Assembly (NCBI RefSeq): GCF_026343945.1
Contig: NZ_JAPKNJ010000001.1
Location: 496,001-560,000 of the forward strand
Direction of reading: 5' to 3'
Length of the DNA stretch: 64,000 bases
Origin: Kaistia algarum
Lineage (GTDB): Bacteria; Pseudomonadota; Alphaproteobacteria; Rhizobiales; Kaistiaceae
Positions 19,407 through 27,666 of the stretch are shown here, in pieces. The notes under the pieces were generated by a model. That model was not told the origin of the DNA. It was given only the letters and a program-made list of their open reading frames with translations, and ran no database searches. The position numbers were made by a program, and so were the translations under genes. Numbering within the stretch: the first letter of the stretch is position 1; each line of letters opens with the position of its first letter.

Positions 19407-19928
19407 ATGGAATCGGACGAGGGTGACAACCCCTGGTGGCGCGCTGACGCCCAAGCGGTAGCCGGCGCGCTTGCCCGCGCGGTCCGCAGCCTCACACGTG
19501 CCGACCTGATCTTCACCGCTTACTTGCTGGTCCTGTGGAGCGTATGGCTCTTTGTCTGGCCGGCGACGCCGGTCGCGAGCCTGACCTTCCTATCTTTCGC
19601 GGTCAGACTGTTCATCAGGCCCGAACGCGCGGTCCGGGCGGTGGAAAAGCGGATGGCGGAAGATGATGATCGCTACTTCGAGGAACAGCGCGCCCTTCGC
19701 GCCTATCCGGTCGGAACGGCCCGGCAAGTTCGCCAAAGCGCCGCATTCATGATCGTCCTCTGCCTTATGTGGTCAGCATCGGAGGTCCAGCGCTTCTATG
19801 TCCACGACGCCGAACGAAGGTCTTTCGACACGGTTCGCTCCGTGGGCAGGCAGACGGAGACGGAGCCCGTCGCGTCGGTCAACCCTTCGCAGCACGTAGC
19901 CAGGTCCGGCGAGACCCGCGTTCCCTAA
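19407..19928 (+). CDS. hypothetical membrane protein
   Basis: 173 residues with no recognised family. Hydrophobic segments are seen at about residues 33-60 (FTAYLLVLWSVWLFVW then VASLTFLSFAVRLF) and 115-130 (AAFMIVLCLMWSAS). Between them lies a charged stretch (MAEDDDRYFEEQRALRAYP). It begins about 70 bases after the SCO gene on the same strand, which suggests possible cotranscription. Coding is supported by length and the separated hydrophobic/charged pattern only; a chance frame remains possible. Confidence 0.5.
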   Translation: MESDEGDNPWWRADAQAVAGALARAVRSLTRADLIFTAYLLVLWSVWLFVWPATPVASLTFLSFAVRLFIRPERAVRAVEKRMAEDDDRYFEEQRALRAYPVGTARQVRQSAAFMIVLCLMWSASEVQRFYVHDAERRSFDTVRSVGRQTETEPVASVNPSQHVARSGETRVP

Positions 19929-20060
19929 GGGCAATCCAGCGATCGAACACCGCGTCCCGCAGGGCGTAAGCAACGAGAAAGACGGCGAAGAACCCCACCT
20001 CTGTCCGAACGCGGGGGGCTTTGGGCGGAGGTTTTCGCCGGCAATTCGACCTCAGTCACC

Positions 20061-20963
20061 CTATGGGAACGCCTTCATCTGGAAGTCCGTGCGCTCGACC
20101 TTATTCTTGATCGGCGGGACGGTGCGGAGATAAGCGACGACCGCGTCAAGATCCTCGTTCGTCATCTTCTTGAAGTTGGAATACGGCATGGGCGGGGCGA
20201 GATGGCCGCCCTTCGGTCCGATGCCGTCCACGATGGCCGTCTTGATCTCGGCATCCGTCCATTTGCCGAGGCCGGTCTCCGGGTCGGAGGTGATATTGGC
20301 CGTGCGCACATTGACGCCCGGCCCGAGCACGATCTCGAAGCCGCCGGCGCCGAGGCCGTTCTTGAAGTCCGGCGCGCCATTGGCACCCGGCGAGGTGTGG
20401 CATTCGAAGCAATGCGACAGCGCGTTCACGATGTAGCCGCCATAGGCGACCTTGTCGGTCTTCGGCGGCGCCGGCAGGCCCTTTGCCGGCGGCATGGTCG
20501 CTTGCGGGATGCTGTACTTCGCCATCGGGATTTCGTTCTTGATGGGCTTCAGCGTCCGCAGATAGGCGACGATCGCCTTCACGTCGTCATCCGACATGTT
20601 GTTGTAGGTCGGCACCGGCATGGGCGGGAAGATGATGCGCCCGTCCTTGTTGGCGCCCTCACGGATCGCATGAATGATCTCCGCGTCGGTCCAGTTGCCG
20701 AGGCCGGTTTCCTTGTCCGGCGTGATATTGGCCGAGAAGGACTGGAAACCGGGATCGGAGAATGGGAAGCCGCCGGCAAAGGCCTTGTCTTCGATTGGCT
20801 GCATCTTGGCGTCGCGGGGCGTGTGGCAATTGCCGCAGGCGACCGGTCCGTTCACCAGATAGTCGCCGCGCGCGATTTCGGCCTTGGTCGCAGCGCCGGC
20901 CAGGGATGGTGATAACGCAACCAGCGCTACCGCCAGTGCCATGATGGATCCCGACGACTTCAT
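20061..20963 (-). CDS. periplasmic di-heme cytochrome c
   Basis: 300 residues with a cleavable signal (cut near ALAGAA, residue ~25) and two c-heme sites, CGNCH (43-47) and CFECH (185-189). The two halves are an internal duplication: each heme segment is followed by GLG(N/K)WTDAEI and VAYLRT..PIKN(E/K). Such proteins donate electrons to or from periplasmic dehydrogenases. The start at 20963 is supported by GGGGAGGAATGC just upstream; the open frame above it is not coding-like. The partner dehydrogenase is not in this window. Confidence 0.9.
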   Translation of the reverse strand: MKSSGSIMALAVALVALSPSLAGAATKAEIARGDYLVNGPVACGNCHTPRDAKMQPIEDKAFAGGFPFSDPGFQSFSANITPDKETGLGNWTDAEIIHAIREGANKDGRIIFPPMPVPTYNNMSDDDVKAIVAYLRTLKPIKNEIPMAKYSIPQATMPPAKGLPAPPKTDKVAYGGYIVNALSHCFECHTSPGANGAPDFKNGLGAGGFEIVLGPGVNVRTANITSDPETGLGKWTDAEIKTAIVDGIGPKGGHLAPPMPYSNFKKMTNEDLDAVVAYLRTVPPIKNKVERTDFQMKAFP

Positions 20964-21198
20964 GCATTCCTCCCCGCAGAACCTTCCCCACTCTGCCGGC
21001 CACTCTAGCAGTTGCGGAGCTGCCGTGAAGGTCTGGCAACAAATAATTGTATGCATTAAATATGCCATTGGTAATCATATTATCCGGAAAGTAACGCGGA
21101 ATGGCACAATGTTCTGGATGCTTCGCCGCCGATAGCGAGCTAGGATCGAGCGCCTTGAAATCAGGGCATGCAACCGATCCTCGATCCGGAGAATAGAT

Positions 21199-21600
21199 AT
21201 GCGAACTGCATTGGCTGCGTTGGTCGTCGCTGTGTCTCTCGCATGGGCGGCCCCCGCCCTCGCCGACCAGAAGCCCGCTTATGAACCTGCGACTGGCGAC
21301 GAGGTCGTCATCTACACTCATGTCTTCAAGCCGGAGAATTTCGAGGAGGGCCTGAAGCTTACGACCGAAGGATTCACCGCCGCTCAGGCCGCAGCCGGGC
21401 AGACGCGCAAGAACGACATTCTGGTGGACCGCGCCAACCACAAGATCGTCTTGATCTCCTATTTCGACAAAGGCTCCAGCGTCGAGGCCTGGCATGCCTT
21501 CATGGGCCGGCTCGACCTGCTCAAGAAGCTCGAGCCCATGCGCAGCGAGCCGCTGAAGGTCGAACGCTTCAAGCTTGACGCCGTAACGACGGCGCCCTGA
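21199..21600 (+). CDS. exported antibiotic-biosynthesis-monooxygenase-like protein
   Basis: 133 residues. A clear signal peptide (MRTALAALVVAVSLAWAAPALA, written in two parts: charged start, hydrophobic core, ALA cut near residue 22) precedes a domain resembling a dimeric alpha/beta barrel of the ABM type (VVIYTHVFKPENFEEGLKL, IVLISYFDKGSSVEAWHAF). It would be periplasmic. Function is unknown. A strong hairpin follows the stop, so it is likely a single-gene transcript, divergent from the cytochrome c gene. Confidence 0.7.
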   Translation: MRTALAALVVAVSLAWAAPALADQKPAYEPATGDEVVIYTHVFKPENFEEGLKLTTEGFTAAQAAAGQTRKNDILVDRANHKIVLISYFDKGSSVEAWHAFMGRLDLLKKLEPMRSEPLKVERFKLDAVTTAP

Positions 21601-21609
21601 CGGCCGATT

Positions 21610-21635
21610 CCGGACGAGCCGCCAGGCTCGTCCGG
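21610..21635 (+). terminator. hairpin after the exported ABM-like gene
   Basis: Perfect 11-bp stem CCGGACGAGCC (21610-21620) with GGCTCGTCCGG (21625-21635) and a 4-base loop, ten bases after the stop codon. There is no long T run after it, so termination efficiency is uncertain. Confidence 0.55.
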
Positions 21636-21707
21636 CTCGTTCCCCGCGAAGCCCTCCAATAGCGACACCGCCGCAACGCCCTGCCCTCGACAATGCGAGC
21701 CTTGCCT

Positions 21708-21726
21708 TATCCCCTCCCCCTGGATA
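21708..21726 (+). promoter_or_regulatory. probable DmeR/RcnR-type operator
   Basis: TATCC-N9-GGATA with an almost pure C centre (CCTCCCCCT), 12 bases before the dmeR start codon. CsoR/RcnR-family repressors typically bind a G/C tract flanked by short inverted A/T-rich arms, and the site is placed to block dmeRF transcription. Binding here is inferred from form and position. Confidence 0.5.
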
Positions 21727-21737
21727 GGATATGAAAC

Positions 21738-22004
21738 ATGAGCCACGCCAATAGCCCCGAGATCCTGATGCGGCTGCGGCGCGCGGCCGGGCATCTTTCG
21801 AGCGTCATGACGATGGTCGAGGACGGGCGCGACTGCCTTCTGATCACGCAGCAGCTGCAGGCCGTCATCAAGGCGCTGGAGGGCAGCAAGCGTGAATTGA
21901 TCCATCACCACATCGACGAGCATCTCGGCCCGCTCGACACGGTGAAGGGCGAAAGCGGGCGGGATCTGCGAACGGAAATCCGAGAACTCGCCAAGTATCT
22001 CTGA
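21738..22004 (+). CDS. dmeR: nickel/cobalt-responsive repressor (CsoR/RcnR family)
   Basis: 88 residues, all-helical CsoR/RcnR family. Likely metal ligands are visible: His3, His19 (AAGHLSSVMTMVEDGRDC), Cys33 or so, and the HHHIDEHL cluster near residues 56-63. It sits directly upstream of a DmeF-type exporter, the arrangement described for DmeRF in Rhizobium and Agrobacterium, where the repressor is released by Ni or Co. It probably represses its own operon through the C-tract site just upstream. Confidence 0.85.
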   Translation: MSHANSPEILMRLRRAAGHLSSVMTMVEDGRDCLLITQQLQAVIKALEGSKRELIHHHIDEHLGPLDTVKGESGRDLRTEIRELAKYL

Positions 22005-22069
22005 GAGCGCTTTCGAGCGCGGCGCGATCGATCCGCGCCAAGTGTGCGGATCAACTTCAGGAGAACGCC

Positions 22070-23008
22070 ATGAACGCGGCGAGCGGCGCTTCGCACAGCC
22101 ATTTCTTTCTCGGCGAGCGGCACGACCGCCATTCAAGGCGGACGATGATCGTCGTCGCTCTGACCGCTGTGGCGATGGTGGTCGAAATCGCCGCCGGCTA
22201 CGCCTTCGGGTCGATGGCGCTGCTGGCCGACGGCTTCCACATGTCGACCCATGCCGGGGCGCTGCTGCTCGCAGCCCTCGCCTATCGTTATGCAAGCCGC
22301 CATGCCGACGACCCGGCCTTCACTTTCGGCACCGGCAAGATCGGCGATCTGGCCGGCTTCGCCAGCGCCATCGTGCTCGGCATGATCGCGTTGCTGATCG
22401 CGGTGGATTCACTGCACCGCCTCGCCTCGCCGCAGCCAATCCGCTTCGACGAGGCGATTCTCGTCGCCGTGCTCGGCCTTGGCGTCAATCTAATCAGCGC
22501 CTGGCTGCTTCATGACGGCGAGCACGGGCACGACCATGATCCCAGCCATAGTCACCACAACGATGATGATCACGGTCATCACCATGATCATCACGACCAC
22601 AATTTCCGCGCCGCCTATGTCCATGTCGCCGCCGATGCGCTGACTTCGGTGCTGGCGATCGCGGCGCTCGTCGCCGGGCGCACCTTTGACTGGGTCTGGC
22701 TCGATGCGGCGGCCGGCGTTCTTGGCGCCGTCATGATCGCGCTCTGGTCGATCCGATTGATGCGCGACAGTGCCGGCGTGCTTGTCGACCGCGTCGCCGA
22801 CCCGAAGCTCGCCCATGCGATCGAGGACCGACTGGAGCGGCACGGCGCCCGTGTCACCGATCTGCATCTGTGGCGCGTCGGCCCCGGCCATAATGCGGCG
22901 GTGATCAGCGTATCCGCCGACGAGCCCCAGACCCCGGCCCGCTACAAGACGGCGCTATCGGGGCTGCACGGCCTCTCCCATGTCACGATCGAGGTGACGG
23001 CGGCCTAA
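22070..23008 (+). CDS. dmeF: CDF cation efflux transporter DmeF (Co/Ni)
   Basis: 312 residues, six membrane helices. A very histidine-rich cytoplasmic loop (HGHDHDPSHSHH and HGHHHDHHDHN, about residues 150-180) lies between helices 4 and 5. Transport-site motifs are LLADGFHMSTHAGAL in helix 2 and HVAADALTSVLA (HxxxD) in helix 5. It exports divalent cobalt/nickel in exchange for protons. 65 bases after dmeR with AGGAG before ATG 22070; surely one operon. Confidence 0.9.
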   Translation: MNAASGASHSHFFLGERHDRHSRRTMIVVALTAVAMVVEIAAGYAFGSMALLADGFHMSTHAGALLLAALAYRYASRHADDPAFTFGTGKIGDLAGFASAIVLGMIALLIAVDSLHRLASPQPIRFDEAILVAVLGLGVNLISAWLLHDGEHGHDHDPSHSHHNDDDHGHHHDHHDHNFRAAYVHVAADALTSVLAIAALVAGRTFDWVWLDAAAGVLGAVMIALWSIRLMRDSAGVLVDRVADPKLAHAIEDRLERHGARVTDLHLWRVGPGHNAAVISVSADEPQTPARYKTALSGLHGLSHVTIEVTAA

Positions 23009-23103
23009 CGTTGAGTCACGCTGGAAACATCGTGCACCGCGAGGCCCGTGACGCCCGCTCCTTCCTTGCGTAGGATCGGGGGACGCCACAGCCTGGAGTT
23101 CCC

Positions 23104-23802
23104 ATGCGGCCTGTCCTTCCCATTGCCGTCCTGCTGGGCTTCAACGGCGGCTTCGTCGATACAGCCGGCTTTCTCGGGCTGCAGGGGCTATTCACCTCGC
23201 ATGTCACCGGTAATTTCGTGACGCTCGCGGCCTCGCTCGTGCTGGGCACCACGGGGGCGGTCGCCAAGCTGCTGGCGATCCCGGTCTTCATCGCCTCGGT
23301 GGTGACGATCCAGATCGCCGACAACCGGCTGAGCGACGCCGGCTACAAGCCGATACCGATTTTGTTCGCCGTCCAGGCCGTGCTGCTGGCGGCTTTCTTC
23401 GGGCTCGCGGTGATACTCGGGCCCTTCCCGAATGGCGATGCGCCAGCCGCCGTCATCACCGGGCTTGTCGGCGTCATGGCGATGTCGATCCAGAATGCCG
23501 TGCAGCGGGCCCATCTGGCGAAGGACCCGCCGACTACCATCCTGACCGGAACGACGACCCAGTTCGCGATCGACCTCGCCGACAGGTTGATGGGGCGCAG
23601 CAGCGTAGCCTCGGCAGAGGCGAAGCGCCGCTTCCTGGCGCTGGCGCGCGCGATCCTGAGCTTCGGCGCCGGTGCGATGACTGCCGCCGCCACCTATCAT
23701 CTCGTCGGCCTTCACTGCCTCGCCATCGCGGTCATCGTCGCTGGCGCGATCGCGCTGCAAAAGGCGACCGAGCCGCCGGCCGAGACCGGCATGCTGATGT
23801 GA
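23104..23802 (+). CDS. YoaK family (DUF1275) membrane protein
   Basis: 232 residues, about six membrane helices. The conserved beginning LLGFNGGFVDTAGFLGLQGLFTSHVTGNFVTLA and the later GVMAMSIQNAVQRAHL and TTILTGTTTQFAIDL are typical of DUF1275/YoaK. The function of this family is not known. It lies about 95 bases after dmeF on the same strand; whether it belongs to the metal operon is unclear. Confidence 0.88.
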   Translation: MRPVLPIAVLLGFNGGFVDTAGFLGLQGLFTSHVTGNFVTLAASLVLGTTGAVAKLLAIPVFIASVVTIQIADNRLSDAGYKPIPILFAVQAVLLAAFFGLAVILGPFPNGDAPAAVITGLVGVMAMSIQNAVQRAHLAKDPPTTILTGTTTQFAIDLADRLMGRSSVASAEAKRRFLALARAILSFGAGAMTAAATYHLVGLHCLAIAVIVAGAIALQKATEPPAETGMLM

Positions 23803-23820
23803 CGTCGCGACTCGTGCCGA

Positions 23821-24195
23821 TCAGCCGGAGAGCGCGTGGATATTGCCGTCGGGGTCCTTGAACCAGGCCAGGCGCATGCCGCCGCCGACATGGATGTCGC
23901 CTTCGAGGTGCAGGCCCGGCAGGTCGTAATGCTCGAAGGCCACGCCCTTGGCGCGAAGCTCGGCGATTGTCGTCACCAGAGCGGGACCCGCCGCCCAGCT
24001 CACCGCGGTCGCCTGGTTGGTGCCGGCGAATTCCGAGACATAGACGAAGAGCGCGGTCGCACCGGCTTTGTAGACGATGGCGCCGTCCATCCCGTCATCG
24101 GCCACCGTCAGGCCGAGCTTGCCCTCGTAGAAGGCCCGCGCCGCCGCGAGATCGCGCACGGCAAGTGTCGGGGTCACGTCGTAAGTTCCGAGCAT
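23821..24195 (-). CDS. VOC (glyoxalase-fold) family protein
   Basis: 124 residues with the two beta-alpha-beta-beta-beta modules of the vicinal oxygen chelate fold: VTPTLAVRDLAAARAFYEGKLGL at the start and MRLAWFKDPDGNIHALSG at the end. The final KDPDGN is a good family marker. Metal ligands and substrate cannot be fixed from sequence; it could be a glyoxalase-like enzyme or an antibiotic-binding protein. The start at 24195 is set by the domain; the longer frame runs into tlyA's complement. Confidence 0.85.
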   Translation of the reverse strand: MLGTYDVTPTLAVRDLAAARAFYEGKLGLTVADDGMDGAIVYKAGATALFVYVSEFAGTNQATAVSWAAGPALVTTIAELRAKGVAFEHYDLPGLHLEGDIHVGGGMRLAWFKDPDGNIHALSG

Positions 24196-24323
24196 GGTGA
24201 TCCTCCCTAGGATCGGAGCGGCGCGATCCGCGCGCCTTTCGGCGAGCGCGGGCGCCGACCGGTTTCGGTCGGTTGGAAGCGATAAGTCTTGCGCTCCTCC
24301 GACTGAGCGTCCATCCATCCGCC

Positions 24324-25085
24324 ATGAACGCTATGACGGATGATACCACACTCCGCCTCGACCAAGCGCTCGTCGCGCGCGGCCTCGCCGAGACGAGGGC
24401 GCGGGCGCGCGATGCGGTGCTGCGCGGCCATGTGACGGTCGACGGCCGCCGCGCCGAAAAGCCGGGCCTTGCCGTGCGCGCGGAAGCGGCGCTGGCCCTC
24501 GACGACCCCGCCGCCGCCTATGTCTCGCGCGCGGCTTTGAAGCTCGTCGGCGGGCTGGAGCGTTATGGCTATGATCCGGCGGGACGCGTCGCCGTCGATC
24601 TCGGCGCTTCCACCGGCGGCTTCACCGAAGTCCTGCTCCAGCACGGCGCCAAGCGCGTGCACGCGCTCGATGTCGGCCATGACCAGATCCACCCGCGCCT
24701 GCGCGCCGATCCGCGCGTGCGTGTCGTCGAGGGGCTGAACGTGCGCGACCTGCAGGCCGAGGATGTCGGTGAGCCGTTCAGCGCCCTGGTCTGCGACCTC
24801 TCCTTCATTTCGCTGAAGCTCGCCCTGATGCCGGCGCTTACGCTTGCGGCGCCGGGAAGCTGGGGCGTGTTCCTGATCAAGCCGCAATTCGAGGTCGGCC
24901 GCGCCGGCATCGGCAAGGGCGGCATCGTCCGTGACAAATTGGAAGGCGAACGCGCCGCCGCGGCGATCGTCCGCTGGATCGAGGTAGAAGCCGGCTGGAT
25001 CACCGACGGACTTGCCCCCTCCCCCATTACCGGCGGCGACGGCAACCATGAATTTCTGCTCGGTGCACGAAAGGTCCCATCATGA
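24324..25085 (+). CDS. tlyA: TlyA family rRNA 2'-O-methyltransferase
   Basis: 253 residues. An N-terminal S4 RNA-binding domain (LRLDQALVARGLAETRARARDAVLRGHVTVDG) is followed by an FtsJ-like methyltransferase with the SAM motif VAVDLGASTGGFTEVLLQ and the aspartate-containing LVCDLSFISLK. TlyA methylates cytidines in 16S and/or 23S rRNA; short-form enzymes act on 23S only, and which form this is cannot be read with confidence. It overlaps the next gene by ATGA. ATG at 24333 is an alternative start. Confidence 0.93.
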   Translation: MNAMTDDTTLRLDQALVARGLAETRARARDAVLRGHVTVDGRRAEKPGLAVRAEAALALDDPAAAYVSRAALKLVGGLERYGYDPAGRVAVDLGASTGGFTEVLLQHGAKRVHALDVGHDQIHPRLRADPRVRVVEGLNVRDLQAEDVGEPFSALVCDLSFISLKLALMPALTLAAPGSWGVFLIKPQFEVGRAGIGKGGIVRDKLEGERAAAAIVRWIEVEAGWITDGLAPSPITGGDGNHEFLLGARKVPS

Positions 25086-26311
25086 ACGAGCGCCTCACCA
25101 TCACCGCGCTCGGCCATGAGGGTGACGGCATTGCCGAGACCGCCACGGGTCGCATCTTCGTGCCGTTCACGCTGCCCGGCGAGACGATCGAGGCCGATAT
25201 CGGCGGCGAGCGCGGCCAGTTGATCGAAGTGATCGAGCCGAGCCCGGACCGTATCGCGGCCGCCTGCCGTCATTTCGGCGTCTGTGGCGGTTGCGCCGTG
25301 CAGCATATGGCGCCCGCCGCCTATCGCGAATGGAAGCGCGGCCTCGTCACGGACGCCTTCGCGCAGCGCGGAATCGAGGTGGGGGTCGAGCCGCTGGTGC
25401 CGCTCGCGCCCCATACGCGCCGGCGCGCCGTCTTCACTGTGCTAAAGGATCATGACGGCATCGCCCTCGGCTTCAACCGCCGCGACAGCCATGACGTGCT
25501 GAAGATCGAAGAATGCCCGCTGCTGGTTCCGGCGATCGAAAAGAGGCTGCCGGAGCTGACGCTGCTGGCCGGCGCGATCACCGAACGGGGCAAGCGCGCC
25601 CGCATGACCGCGACGTCGACCGACACCGGCCTCGATGTCAGCATCGACGGTGGCCGCAAACTCGGCCGGCGCGATTTCGAATCGCTCGGCCAGAGCGCGG
25701 AAGGCGGCCCGGTGGCGCGGCTGACCGTGGGCGGCAACGAGGTGTTTGCGAGCCGGGTGCCCGAACTGCGCACCGGCACGCTGGTGATGTATCCCGCCGC
25801 CGGCGGCTTCCTGCAGGCAGCGGCGCCGTCGGAGGCCTCGCTCGGCGACCTGGTCGAAGCGTCTATCGGCAAGGTAGGCCCCGTCGTCGACCTCTTCTCC
25901 GGCATCGGCACCTTCACGCTCCGCCTCGCCCGCCGCTTCCCCGTTCTGGCCGTGGAGGGCGACGGCGAGCTCCTCAAGGCGCTCGATCGTTCGATGCGCT
26001 ATTCGACCGGGATCCGGCAGGTGACGACGCGCAAGCGCGACCTGTTCCTGAACCCGATGTCGCCGCCGGAACTGAAGCCCTACAAGGCCGTCGTCTTCGA
26101 CCCGCCCCGCGCCGGCGCCAAGGCACAATGCGAGATGCTGGCGAAATCCACCGTGCCGACCATCGTCGCCGTGTCCTGCAACCCGGCGACGCTCGCCCGC
26201 GACGCGCGCATCCTGATCGACGGTGGCTACCGCCTGACACGGGTGACGCCGGTCGACCAGTTCCTGTGGTCGAGCCATGTGGAAGTAGTGGCGGCGTTCG
26301 AGAAGGGCTGA
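25082..26311 (+). CDS. 23S rRNA (uracil-C5) methyltransferase, RlmD/TrmA family
   Basis: 409 residues. An N-terminal TRAM-like domain is followed by cysteine ligands of an iron-sulfur cluster (CRHFGVCGGC, about residues 62-71), then the SAM-binding VVDLFSGIGTFTLRLA and the catalytic cysteine segment VAVSCNPATLARDA. It forms m5U in rRNA. The exact target (U747 or U1939 type) is not assigned. It is translationally coupled to tlyA by a 4-base overlap, so two rRNA modification enzymes are made together. Confidence 0.92.
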   Translation: MNERLTITALGHEGDGIAETATGRIFVPFTLPGETIEADIGGERGQLIEVIEPSPDRIAAACRHFGVCGGCAVQHMAPAAYREWKRGLVTDAFAQRGIEVGVEPLVPLAPHTRRRAVFTVLKDHDGIALGFNRRDSHDVLKIEECPLLVPAIEKRLPELTLLAGAITERGKRARMTATSTDTGLDVSIDGGRKLGRRDFESLGQSAEGGPVARLTVGGNEVFASRVPELRTGTLVMYPAAGGFLQAAAPSEASLGDLVEASIGKVGPVVDLFSGIGTFTLRLARRFPVLAVEGDGELLKALDRSMRYSTGIRQVTTRKRDLFLNPMSPPELKPYKAVVFDPPRAGAKAQCEMLAKSTVPTIVAVSCNPATLARDARILIDGGYRLTRVTPVDQFLWSSHVEVVAAFEKG

Positions 26312-26323
26312 TCGATCCAGAGG

Positions 26324-26794
26324 CTAAGTCTTGCCCAGATGCTTCGGCCAGAATTCCTGATGGATTTCGGCCGCTTCCTCTTCGATGATCGGACCGATGA
26401 CGGTGACGACGCGCGCGCCGGTCTGCAACACAGCGCGGCTCGGGACGTTCAGGCCGATCCCGGCGATCTCGCCAAGCCGCGCTTCGGAGCAGGCAAACAC
26501 CATGCGCCCGACGCCTGACCAGTAGATCGCCCCGGAGCACATCGCGCATGGCTCCGTGCTTGTGTAGAGCGTGCAATCAGCGAGAAAGGCGCCATCGTAA
26601 TGCTGGGCCGCCAGCTTGATCAGGTTCAACTCGGCATGGTTCGTCATATCGTGGCCGGTGAAGACGGTGTTCTCGGCGCGTAGGATGACTTCGCCGTCCT
26701 TCACCAGCACCGAGCCGAACGGCTCGTCGCCATTTTCCATCGCGGATTTCGAAAGCCCTATCGCTTCGCGCAGAAACGGCTCGTGGATGTCCAT
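26324..26794 (-). CDS. nucleoside deaminase (cytidine/deoxycytidylate deaminase family)
   Basis: 156 residues. The zinc site is complete: NHAELNLI (His-Ala-Glu) and TEPCAMCSGAIYWSG (PCxxC). The overall sequence resembles guanine deaminase (GuaD) or related nucleobase deaminases more than TadA, because it lacks the usual TadA tRNA-binding tail and ends EFWPKHLGKT. Cytosolic. Convergent with the rRNA methyltransferase gene, 12 bases away. The ATG at 26794 starts the domain. Confidence 0.88.
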   Translation of the reverse strand: MDIHEPFLREAIGLSKSAMENGDEPFGSVLVKDGEVILRAENTVFTGHDMTNHAELNLIKLAAQHYDGAFLADCTLYTSTEPCAMCSGAIYWSGVGRMVFACSEARLGEIAGIGLNVPSRAVLQTGARVVTVIGPIIEEEAAEIHQEFWPKHLGKT

Positions 26795-27050
26795 CAGTGG
26801 CCCCCTGAAAACTCTATAGTCTGGCGATCCTCTCCTGAATCGTAAGGACTTCCAAGGGGCTGCTGGCGAGATTGATAGCCGGCGATCAGCGGTGCCGCCT
26901 GACATCGACCGCTTGGCCTTGTCCTTGCCTGGACGCCGGGCGACACTGACGCTGCTTCATCGCCTCGGTCGTCACACTGAGAAACAATCGAATCCACTGC
27001 AGCTCCGCATGCCCGGACTGCGGCGTGAAATCGCCCCTACGGAACCTGCC

Positions 27051-27659
27051 ATGCCCTTCGTCACCCTCCTCGCCTTCGCCGCCGCCTTCTTCGTCTTCGC
27101 GGCGAGCCCTGGGCCGGACAATGTCACCATCGTCGCGCGGACCTTGGCGCAGGGGCCGGCCGCCGGCCTTGCCTATGGCGCGGGGACCGTCGCGGGCATC
27201 CTGATCTTCCTCGTGCTCGCCGCCTTCGGCCTCTCGCTGCTGGCGAGCGAGATGGGGCTGGCGATGAGCCTGCTGCGCTATGGCGGCGCGGCGTACCTCG
27301 TCTATATGGGCGTGAAGCTGTGGACCGCCGCGCCCGTGCCGCCGGGCGCGGCCGTCACGCGCCGTCAGGGCCTCGGTGCCGGATTTCTCACCGGAATCGC
27401 GCTCAATCTCGGCAATCCGAAGATGCCGCTGTTCTATGTCGCGCTGCTGCCGAATGTCGTGCATGCCGAGCTCACCACGCGAACGGTGGCGGAGCTGGCG
27501 CTCGTCATCGTCCTCGTCGAGATCGTGGTGGTCGGCGGCCACGTCCTTGCGGCACATCGCGCGCGGCGCGCCTTGAGCGATCCGAAGACGATCCGCCGCG
27601 TCAACCGCATGGCCGGCGCGACGCTGATCGGCGGCGCCGCGATCGTGGCCGCGCGCTGA
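27051..27659 (+). CDS. LysE family amino-acid exporter
   Basis: 202 residues with about six membrane helices. The N-terminal LysE/RhtB signature is clear: FVFAASPGPDNVTIVARTLAQGPAAGLAYGAG. The family exports amino acids or their analogues. The substrate is unknown. Upstream frame extension to 26892 is not hydrophobic and is rejected in favour of ATG 27051, which starts MPFVTLLAF. Convergent with the DUF1176 gene seven bases away. Confidence 0.9.
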   Translation: MPFVTLLAFAAAFFVFAASPGPDNVTIVARTLAQGPAAGLAYGAGTVAGILIFLVLAAFGLSLLASEMGLAMSLLRYGGAAYLVYMGVKLWTAAPVPPGAAVTRRQGLGAGFLTGIALNLGNPKMPLFYVALLPNVVHAELTTRTVAELALVIVLVEIVVVGGHVLAAHRARRALSDPKTIRRVNRMAGATLIGGAAIVAAR

Positions 27660-27666
27660 GGCCGCG

